Assembly: GCF_003590095.1 (NCBI RefSeq) | Contig: NC_039497.1 | Location: 6,320,691-6,384,690 of the forward strand | From: Trichoplusia ni | Lineage: Eukaryota > Arthropoda > Insecta > Lepidoptera > Noctuidae | Direction of reading: 5' to 3' | Length of the DNA stretch: 64,000 nucleotides | Shown: piece after piece, positions 56,493-64,000 of the stretch | Numbering within the stretch: the first letter of the stretch is position 1 | How the letters are laid out: each line of letters starts with the position of its first letter | Position numbers and translations under genes: made by a program | The notes under the pieces: model-generated | What the model was told of the DNA's origin: nothing | Databases searched by the model: none | Seen by the model: the letters and a program-made list of their open reading frames with translations, nothing else

Positions 56493-57885
56493 TTTTTTTT
56501 TTTTTTTTTTTTTTTTTTTCGGGGGGAAATCCTCATGGACTTCCTCCGCCCGGGGAGAGGCGGAGGGGTGTGCCGGACTCTTACCGGCTAAAACCCCCCG
56601 GTGTCTCCTCGCACGTGGGCACGCGGGGCCGCGGGAGTCCAAATTCTTCCGCAGCCCCGCACTAGTGCTGGCCCGGTCAGTCCAGGCCTCGCCTCGTGCA
56701 CGGGGTAGTGAGGTGTTTGCCTACCCCGTGCACCGCCTCAGAGGCGCGCGCCGACACTCGCTCGCGCCTCCGCCTCGGGTCCATGGAATAGGGGGCGGGG
56801 GGCTTCCCCAAGTCCCGCGCCCCTGAACCCATTCATGGGGGCTGGAAGAGGGCGTTGTCCGCCCTCCTCCTGCGCCCGGTGCGCTTTCTGCGGCCGGGGA
56901 AGGGAGTCGAGATCTCCCTCTCCCGCTCCGCAGCTTCCTTCTGCGACATCACGTCCTCGCAGAAGGACACCACTGCGTCCCACGACTCTGCGCTACCGAC
57001 CATCTTCCGCACTACGGCCGGCAGCGACAGATCGCCTCCTACTTCATTTGTGAGGACACGGCGCTGCTCTTCCCAAGCCACACACTCGGCGAGAGTGTGT
57101 TGCGCCGTGTCCTCCCCGCAATGGACGCAGTGGTGGCACCGAGCGTCCGGCTCCCTGTTTATGCGACACAGGTACTTGCCGAAGCAGCCGTGCCCCGACA
57201 GCACCTGCGTCACCCTGAACGACAGGGAGCCGTGCCTTCTCCCGAGCCAGTCGTCGAGCACTGGCCGGATCGCCTCGACGGTTGCGAGGCCGGCGGCAGG
57301 GCGCAGAAGCCTTTGCCGCCATTCCGCCACCAAGACCTGACGGAGCTCTGCTCGGCGCAGTGCGATCTGTCGCTGCGCCGGTCTCGAGCCCCGTGCCCGC
57401 TCTTCCTCGCGCCATCGGTACAACGACGCGAGTACTTTCGCCTCCAGGTCCCAGGGCGGGGATCCGGCCAGTACGCAAGCCGCCTCGTAGGAGATCGTGC
57501 GGTACCCGCGGACGACTCTGACGGCCATCGCCCTCTGCGGTTTACGCAGAATGGCGAGTGTGCCGGCCGTCAGGTCCATCGCCCACACAGGGGCCCCATA
57601 CAGGGCCATGGACCGCACGATTCCCACGTACAACCGCCTACAGGCGGTGCTCGGGCCCCCCATGTTGGGAAGCAGCGTTGAGAGCGCGCCCGCCGCGCCC
57701 AACAGCTTGGGCGCCAGGCGCCGGAAGTGGGGTCCGAATTCCCATCGGCTGTCGAGCACCAATCCCAAGTACTTCATGGTGGACTCGACAGCTATCCGGG
57801 CCCCACTGACCACGATGTGTGATCCCGGCGCCGGCGCACGTCGGGGGCCATGAAACACCATGGCCTCCGACTTATTCAGGGCCAT
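56493..57885 (-). mobile_element. 5'-truncated R1-like LINE
   Basis: Inserted in reverse: a T-run (about 56491-56519) marks the poly-A tail, then a GC-rich 3' UTR containing GCCGGACTCTTACCGGC, then the C-terminal part of ORF2. A perfect 13-bp duplication shows a recent insertion that was 5'-truncated at 57885. Base composition is far more GC-rich than the host DNA around it. Confidence 0.9.
56833..57885 (-). pseudogene. R1-like LINE ORF2, C-terminal 350 residues
   Basis: The open frame begins at the truncation point: LNKSEAMVF and YLGLVLDSRWEF are the end of the reverse transcriptase domain (motif 7/thumb). The helical C-terminal region follows, then C253-x2-C256-x6-H263-x4-C268, the single CCHC-type finger that R1-clade proteins have near their end, and a basic tail. 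The endonuclease and the RT catalytic core (YxDD) are absent, so no active protein can be made. The apparent ATG at the junction is incidental. Confidence 0.85.
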
Positions 57886-57898
57886 GGGGTCGGCTTCT
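57886..57898 (+). repeat. target-site duplication, right copy
   Basis: Second copy of GGGGTCGGCTTCT at the 5'-truncated edge of the R1-like LINE. Confidence 0.85.
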
Positions 57899-58598
57899 AG
57901 TCTAACTGTATGCAGCTAAGTACTAGCATTTTATAAGGAGCGACTGCCTATCTGATCTCCTCAATCCAGTTATCTGAGCAACATGATATCCCTTGGTAAG
58001 ACCGCCACTTTGTCGCAACTAACTGACAATAACGAGTGCCGGAAATGTATAAATTACCGCCGAAGTCCCACAATTTAACGTGCTTTCCAAAACACGGAAG
58101 AACTCGTAGTGACAAAGAGCCATCCACGTACCACCGTATCAAGCGTAGCTTAACCTGTGTTCGTCGTCGAAGTCAACGATGATGAAATGTCACTTGACTA
58201 TAGAAGACTATAGACTATAGAATTTAAAATCTGAATACGTGACAATATTATATGTATTTATGCATGTTTGTATTTATTTTCAAGTACCTAAAGTTATATT
58301 TGATAAAACATGTATTTAAAAGTTGACATATTATACATATTATGTAGTGTACTTAATCATTACAAATTAATAAGAGTATTAATTTCCAATCGTATTCTAT
58401 AAAAAAGGCTTAAAGTTATCCAAGTATTTATTTATCGATAAATGTTACATGACATATTGTACTGTTCACTAATTTTATCTATTTTATTCTTGGATAAATC
58501 CCTTTATAACTAATATGTACTTAATATAAGCCAGACTTGTTAAACATGATAAAATACCAGTATTAATATATTGTAGGTACAAATAACACTTTTATATT
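57899..58598. other. non-coding, nothing recognised
   Basis: AT-rich sequence to the right of the R1-like LINE. No gene, RNA or repeat recognised. Confidence 0.5.
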
Positions 58599-58745
58599 GG
58601 CCTGTAGGTCTAGTGGTTAGTAACCCTGACTGCTATACCGGAGGTCGTGGGTTCGATTCCCACACAGGGCAAATGTTTGTGTGATGAGCACGATCATTTG
58701 TTCTGTGTCTAGATGCAATTTATATTATGTATGTATTTCGAAATA
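58599..58745 (+). repeat. tRNA-derived SINE
   Basis: The head reads like a tRNA with an A box (tctagtggttagtaac) and a perfect B box core (gggttcgattccc). It is followed by a non-tRNA body (ttgttctgtgtctagatgca) and AT-rich tail. The attached body shows it is a SINE rather than a working tRNA. Confidence 0.75.
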
Positions 58746-59514
58746 TATAACTATGTTTATCAGTTGTCTAGTACTCATAATACAAGCTTTTCTTAGTTTG
58801 ATACTAGATGGCGTTGTGTGAAAGTTGTGGAATATATACTTAACTTTCAGATTTTGTTATGAAGTTGTTCTTTCTGGCCTATTGTATTATTATACCTATG
58901 TATCTCTATACATGTTAAAGTATATCTGTACTTTGTAGTAAATTTACACTCTAGTAAACTGTAGTTACTATTAGGATAATTAAATAACTATTATAGTGTG
59001 TTTAGTCCTTTTATACATGAGGTGACTCAAAACTCCTATACTTTTTTAAATTTTTCGTTAGAAAAGCACTTGTTTCAATATTTAATTAGGTACAGTATCT
59101 AACAAAACTACACGGCCATAGTTCCTCAAATCTCAAAGACTCATCATGCCTATGTACTTACAAACTTGTATAAATTTATGTATCGGCAGTTGTTTGTCAG
59201 AAAGTCTTTATCACATTTTTGTTAGAAATTGTTTTACCAATACGACCTACAAAAAATGAATGCAGTACTGATGTATGACATCCACAGACAATTAGTCAGA
59301 AGAGGTACTTGTATTTATATGGACTGTAGAAGAAATATTAGTCTTATGAGTCCTTGCAAACTTTTTTTTGATTTCTGTATGAGTAGGTGCTTGGAGAATA
59401 GAGTCGTTGGGTATCCGAGATCTACTGAGGTATCTGGGTATCAGCCTGAACATGGGTTTTGTACTTTTTCACCAGATTTTTTACGACTTCCGCACTAAGT
59501 AATTCTATCTTTGT
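58746..59514. other. non-coding, one CTCF-like string
   Basis: No gene recognised. CTAGATGGCG at about 58805-58814 resembles the insect CTCF core, by motif only. Confidence 0.4.
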
Positions 59515-59672
59515 GTTGCGGTGGGGTTTCACAAACATTCAAGTCACATGCACAAAAACACCCAGACACAGGACAAGCATTCGTTGATCACGCAAATATT
59601 CGTAACACGCGGGGATCGAACCCGCGACACGTCATTCTCAACCATTCGGCTATCCATGCAGTCACTTATTCT
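59515..59672 (-). repeat. tRNA-derived SINE (minus)
   Basis: On the minus strand: a head with 'atagccgaatggttgagaa' (A box region), 'gcgggttcgatccccgcg' (B box), then the body 'gtctgggtgtttttgtgcat' shared with 1520-1640 and 35058-35250. Confidence 0.78.
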
Positions 59673-60022
59673 CGAGACTACACGTCGGTGTAAAGAAATT
59701 GGATTTTAGAAATTGGAGACCTGCGTCGCCTCGTGTAACAAGACCTTAAACATTACGTCAAATGTTACACAATGTGGCTAATGAATTATATTCAGTGTTA
59801 GTTACGTAGATAATGTTGTTGAAACTGTATTCGATATAACATATATGTATTAAAGTATTTTTAATTGGATGAGTTTGTTATTTTCAAGTCTTCCTTAATG
59901 TTATTGCAGAAAGTAAAAAAAAAAAATCCTTTCCGACTTACTTCCGATGTTGATGATGCTATCACAAACTTTGCGATAAATAATTCTTACCCTTTGTTAT
60001 CACAAAAGAGACTCAAATACCT

Positions 60023-60280
60023 GGGCCCCAATTCTGCTATTACAACATTAACAGCTGCCGATGAATGAATAAAATTAGGCTTAAAGTGACAATTTTCGTA
60101 TTCTCTTAATCATTTTTCTATACAAAAATTGTAAATTCATTACGGGACGGTACACTCAAGGCCAATACAATTAACTTCCAAAAATTGGATCGGCAAAATG
60201 CTAAATAATATAAACAATATCAAATTTAATCCAATTGCCATTCATTCATCGGCCATTGTAAAATGGCAGAATCGGGGCCC
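60023..60280 (+). repeat. GGGGCCC-type MITE, complete copy
   Basis: Starts GGGCCCCAATTCTGCTATT and ends with GGCAGAATCGGGGCCC. About 258 bp, the longest of the four copies. Confidence 0.8.
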
Positions 60281-60734
60281 TGAACGACTCATTGCACTAA
60301 AACTCTTCTTTTCAAAACAATTGAAGAAGTCTTGGCTGAAAAATCTTATGAAGATAATCCGTTTTATGCTTTTGGGTACGAAATGTTCATATTCTTTTCT
60401 AATTAGCAGAGTGTGGTATCCATTGTACCACGAGAACTTATCGTTAAAAGGTACGGTTATAAAATATAGGTTCGTACTGTATCTATCTAGGTGAAACTCA
60501 TTCAAAAGGTTCGCAGCAAAGCTGTGACGCTGTAACGCCTTAGGTACAAAGAATGGGTTGTTTATTTCCAGGCGCGATAGATGTCGCTGTAAGACTATTT
60601 CTACGGAAGCCGCAGTGTAGCGACTCCGAGTCAAACATAACCAGTTTTTTTTAACTTTTCGGTAAGGGTTGTACAGTGCCATCTTGTGGGATAATGGCAA
60701 ACTATTTAAAAGGGTAACTTGCTACATTGACTTA
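60281..60734. other. non-coding, nothing firm recognised
   Basis: A short open frame (minus, 60242-60700) overlaps the MITE and has no recognisable domain. A CTCF-like string lies at 60676-60691 on the minus strand. Confidence 0.4.
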
Positions 60735-60943
60735 GTCTAAGAGTATAAAAAATAATATACAAAGTTCTCGTGTCACTTTGTGCGAAATTAAGCTCCTCTA
60801 AAACGGCTAGACCGATACTCAAGAAATTTTGTGTGCATATTGGGTAGGTCTAAGAATAGGCCAGAATACGACATCTATTTTTCATACAGAAATACATACA
60901 TAACTTATTTGTATGGCCAAACAACGTCTGCTGGGAAAGCTAG
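60735..60943 (+). mobile_element. Helitron-like short element, third family
   Basis: It contains 'taaaacggctagaccgat', 'aaattttgtgtgcatattgg' and ends 'acaacgtctgctggg...CTAG' before T, the ending of a common lepidopteran Helitron family. The left limit is approximate. Confidence 0.55.
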
Positions 60944-61321
60944 TGAGATATGAAATAAAGCATAATGTTTTCTTTAACCAATATTTATTTTTCACCTTAA
61001 GAGATGCAATGCGAATATTAAAATTTTGTAAACTTCAGCACTTCCTTTAAAACTGGTTGCTTTTAAGTCCTATATTTTTCTACTAAATTACGAAATTTCT
61101 TTATTATCTCAACGTTCTCAATGTGATTTAAATCAAAAATTCAATAAGTGAACATAATAAGGACCATCTACCTTATTAAATAACCGTAAAGACAATTTTA
61201 TGGCAACCAAACCGAATAAAAAAATATCTTAATCAGTTTTAACAATATTATTGAATTATTTGTGCCTATTGGAAACAAAAAAAACATAATAAATGCAAAA
61301 GTTGTTATATGACAGCGATAT
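60944..61321. other. AT-rich, nothing recognised
   Basis: Low-complexity AT-rich sequence downstream of the tRNA gene (in its 3' direction). Nothing recognised. Confidence 0.5.
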
Positions 61322-61393
61322 TAGCAGAGCGTGGTTTCGATCCACGGACCTCTGGGTTATGGGCCCAGCACGCTTCCACTGCGCCACTCTGCT
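61322..61393 (-). tRNA. initiator tRNA-Met (CAT)
   Basis: 72 nt on the minus strand, starting AGCAGAGTGGCGCAGTGG. The acceptor stem AGCAGAG pairs fully with CTCTGCT, giving the eukaryotic initiator A1:U72 pair, and the last base is discriminator A. The anticodon stem CTGGG/CCCAG has the three G:C pairs next to the loop CCCATAA, with anticodon CAT. The T arm has the initiator-type loop ATCGAAA instead of TTC. The T stem CGTGG/CCACG differs from the human GATGG/CCATC but is fully paired. No intron and no SINE body attached, so this looks like a working gene; internal A and B boxes are present. Confidence 0.95.
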
Positions 61394-61847
61394 TATACTT
61401 CTACTGCGCGAAATATCCATTTGCTACAATGCTTTTTCCTGATTTATAAGTCGAAACAGAATTGTACTCTTATTGTTTTATTGCATCATGGAACGCACAC
61501 AAATTACCATCCCCTATTTTAGGGACTTGGGGAAATTACCAAAAGATATAAGACAGGTTTCCTTCGGTAACAAAGAAACTGCACAACAGTTTTCAAAATG
61601 GCAAGGTAAAAATTAATGCACCGGCTCTTTGTTCTATACACCGTGATTTTTTAGTCGTCTTACAAAAGCAGCCCAGTTCATGTGGTTCATGTTCACCCTT
61701 TCCTTTGGTTTGGGGGACAGATTTAATTGAATGAACCTTTTTTTCATTCATTGAATTCCAATGATTCATTCCAATTTGAAGAAATAGTGATAGATAAAGG
61801 ATAAATAGAAAGGTACATTCTGAATATACCTTTCTATTTATCATAAT
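61394..61847. other. non-coding, nothing recognised
   Basis: Lies upstream of the minus-strand tRNA. No gene seen. Confidence 0.5.
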
Positions 61848-62095
61848 CGACCTCCGTGGTCGAGTGGCGTACGCACCGGTTTCAAGGTGTCGCTAGCTCT
61901 GAGATTTTTTACATTGACCCGGTTGGGTCAAAGTAAAAAATCACATTTCTACATTGTCTCGGGTCTGGGTGTTTGTGGTACCTTCGTTGTATCTGAATAC
62001 CATAACACAAGTCAACAAGTGCTTTAGCAACTTACTTTGGGTTCAGAACAATGTATGTGATGTTATCCGCATTATTATTATTATATTGAATATAT
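61848..62095 (+). repeat. SINE, second family
   Basis: The head 'cctccgtggtcgagtggcgt' followed by 'cgcaccggtttcaaggtg' is tRNA-like. The body 'tctgggtgtttgtggtacct' and the end 'caatgtatgtgatgttatcc' before an (att)n tail match a common lepidopteran SINE type. Confidence 0.7.
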
Positions 62096-62319
62096 AATTC
62101 TGATATTAGTTTTGTATTCGCTTTATCGTCATGTAACGCATTTTACTCTAGGTGTCCTCTATTGCTCTTAAACTGCCTTTATTTCTCTTATCTTGGTGTA
62201 TTACTCATAGTTATGTTGATGCCTTTCAACTGGTTCAACTACTTATGTGATAACAAAAAGTAAAAACTTTTATCGCAGGCTCGGTGAAATAAACACATAA
62301 CAGTAATTAGGATAAGTGT
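62096..62319. other. non-coding, nothing recognised
   Basis: AT-rich sequence between a SINE and a Helitron fragment. Confidence 0.5.
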
Positions 62320-62415
62320 CTATGTACCAAATTTCATTACTATCGGTTCAGTAGTTTTGACGTAAAAGCGAGCCAGACGGACAGAGATATTTTCGAATTA
62401 ATAATATTAGCCTAG
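62320..62415 (-). mobile_element. Helitron fragment (minus)
   Basis: The reverse complement contains 'taatattattaattcgaaa', a ctgtccgtctg block and 'accgatagtaatgaaatttg', matching the 5' half of the 16712/47241 family. Confidence 0.55.
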
Positions 62416-62489
62416 ATATTGGGTAAAACTCCACTTTCGTTCTGTTCGTAGACCTCCAGTCCAGCTAAACTTTTTAAGAAATTGGACCC

Positions 62490-62640
62490 TATTTTTATAA
62501 ACTATCGTGAGACTAATGCGAGATCGCTGATGTCAGTTCGACTCGCGACCCCGCCGTGTCAGCTCATAATAAGGGACTCCGGTTGGGTCCGACACTAGTC
62601 GAGCGCTCCCGATAAATACGCGGACCTTGTTCCGTAACCC
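62490..62640 (-). repeat. unclassified GC-richer dispersed repeat
   Basis: It shares CGCGTATTTAT-type ends, ggtcgcgagtcga and ccgtgtcagctc with the MITE centre at 55739-55860. Boundaries not resolved. Confidence 0.45.
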
Positions 62641-62682
62641 TCGTTTTTAAAGCATCTTCTTATTATTCTCAAATCCCTTAGC

Positions 62683-62815
62683 TACTAATATGATAAATGC
62701 GAAAGTAACTCTGTCTGTCTGTCTGTAACGCTTTCACATCTAAACCACTGAACTGATTTAAATGAAATTTGGTGCAGAGATAGAGTTGACCTTGAGAAAG
62801 AACATATTATACAGA
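62683..62815 (+). mobile_element. Helitron 5' fragment
   Basis: The 5' half of the 16712/47241 family (ctaatatgataaatgcgaaa, then ctgt repeats, then gaaatttggtgcagagatag). The 3' half and CTAG end are missing. Confidence 0.65.
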
Positions 62816-62931
62816 AATATAGTATATATAGTATATAGAAAATACATTCATTTATTTCGAATGAGAAACTCTTGTATTAGTTTTAATAGAAGCACTTAAA
62901 AGAAATTGAATTGCCATGGGTTTTATTTAAG

Positions 62932-63084
62932 GGGTTCCGTACCTTTTCCAGTAAAGAGTTAAAACGAATCAATATTACTAAGGCTGACTATCCGTCTGTC
63001 ATCAAACTGTATCTTATGAACTAATAAGTTTTACTTTAATATTTTCACAGATAATGTATTCTGTTATAACAACTAGTAAAAAAC
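62932..63084 (+). repeat. dispersed insect repeat (GGGGTTCCGTACC type)
   Basis: It has the run of landmarks 'ggggttccgtacct', 'tattactaaggctgactatc', 'ctgtatcttatgaac' and 'cacagataatgtattctgtt', which recurs in lepidopteran genomes (recognised from memory). Non-coding. Confidence 0.5.
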
Positions 63085-64000
63085 CGGAGTTAAGCAACGC
63101 TTGTTACGGATAAAGAATTTAATGGGTGATCATATTTTTTGTTTTGGTTCTTCTGCGTTGGAAGAGAGAAAAAATGGAATAAATTAATTTCTTCTAAATG
63201 TACGTAGGTATTAAAACTCATACAAATATGTTTTTTCATTAAAAATCAGTGTATTTTCACTGATGACACCCCTGGGTATGCCGATTGATTACTTGCTTGA
63301 TCAACGATATTTACGATACATATAATATTACGAGTTATTCCTTTAAATTAATTTTGAATTGAATTTTACAGAAGAGAAAATACCTCCAACTTTTGAATAC
63401 CAAAAACTCAAATAAAATAGAATCAGCCCTTGTCCATTCATAAAAAAATAGCGATCGCAACTGAGAACCAAAAGAAAATACAAAATGAACATTTCAGTTC
63501 TAATACATAAAGTTTGATTAAATACTCTTGGAAACAAAGATTTGAACACGTATAAATTATCACACAACTCTGAAACGCTTGAAAAGGTCAAAGGAGTTCA
63601 ATCTATTAGATACAAGACCAAAGCACCTACCAACAGGTCTTTATATAATATTGCAGTAGTGGAAGCGGGACAGCACTACTCTGCGTAGAGCGCCGTCTCT
63701 GTCTCTCTCGAATATTACTTTAAAACGTGATGGTAAGCCTTTAGCTTCAGTAATCAGATAAATTCATTCGTTGAGTTAGGAACATTAGCAACACCCACCT
63801 GTTAAAGAAACTCTCGATTACATTTCGCCATTAATGACTAAAATTAGATCTAGTCTGGTTAGATAAGACTTAAAATTAGGAATAACATAACTAAAAAAAT
63901 AAGTTTTTCAATCTGATGCCAGACTATAATTATTCAATCAATGAATCAGCCCAGCCTGGGATTACGGTTTTAACAAAAGAAATCTAACTAACTTGAAATC
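63085..64000. other. non-coding right end
   Basis: AT-rich with one copy of the short near-palindrome (63659-63711). No gene recognised; the open frame at 63343-63591 has no recognisable domain. Confidence 0.5.
63659..63711 (+). repeat. short dispersed near-palindrome
   Basis: GTGGAAGCGGGACAGCAC...GTAGAGCGCCGTCTCTG. The best preserved match to 37434-37484. Confidence 0.55.

Noticed and set aside
56855..57681. Plus-strand ORFs of 118-194 codons opposite the R1-like fragment
   Set aside because: Shadow frames of a GC-rich minus-strand LINE ORF; no domain.
58599..58675. Possible functional tRNA gene
   Set aside because: It has a good B box, but a SINE body is attached and the cloverleaf is imperfect, so it was called a SINE head.

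Overview
The window looks like nuclear DNA of a moth or butterfly (Lepidoptera). Non-coding DNA is AT-rich, exons are split by short introns with GT-AG borders, and the repeats are typical of Lepidoptera: short Helitrons of the A|TC...CTAG|T kind, tRNA-derived SINEs, RTE tails ending in TGATGATG, I-clade and R1-clade LINEs, and several MITEs. A 1000-base run of N near the left end is an assembly gap. No species name can be given from the sequence alone.

Layout. 1-5.5 kb: assembly gap, SINE remnant, and a 1.9-kb DNA transposon with long terminal inverted repeats (about 525-570 bp) around a remnant ORF. 5.5-11.1 kb: a full-length, apparently intact I-clade LINE bounded by a perfect 13-bp target-site duplication. 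11.1-25.8 kb: about 15 kb without recognisable genes, carrying Helitrons, a MITE and an RTE remnant. 25.9-36.7 kb is the gene-rich core: a delilah-like bHLH factor (-), an MCMDC2-like meiotic MCM protein (+, uninterrupted), an IKK-beta/ird5-like kinase (-, uninterrupted), and a six-exon ZAD/C2H2 zinc-finger protein (+). bHLH and MCMDC2 diverge from a shared 1.5-kb interval, MCMDC2 and IKK converge tail to tail, and IKK and the zinc-finger gene diverge from a 0.8-kb interval. 36.7-49 kb is non-coding, with a TATA-plus-splice-donor candidate first exon near 40.3-40.4 kb. 49.2-55.5 kb: an arylalkylamine N-acetyltransferase gene in four coding exons with an in-frame TGA in exon 2. Its first coding intron holds a roughly 4-kb CR1/L2-like LINE, and pieces of an R1-like LINE lie on either side of the gene. 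55.6-64 kb has no recognised protein gene but holds MITEs, a 5'-truncated R1-like LINE with a 13-bp duplication, several SINEs, Helitron fragments and one convincing initiator tRNA-Met (-).

The host genes are separate functions rather than one pathway: transcription control (bHLH, ZAD zinc finger), meiotic recombination (MCMDC2-like), immune NF-kB signalling (IKK), and amine acetylation used in cuticle sclerotisation and pigmentation or melatonin-type chemistry (aaNAT). The most notable observations are the nonsense codon in the otherwise intact aaNAT gene, the long-TIR element with ten copies of a GCCAGACA motif, LINE ORF2 starts that do not use an ordinary AUG (an overlap without AUG in one, TAATG coupling in the other), and the NEMO-binding-like C-terminus kept in the insect IKK.
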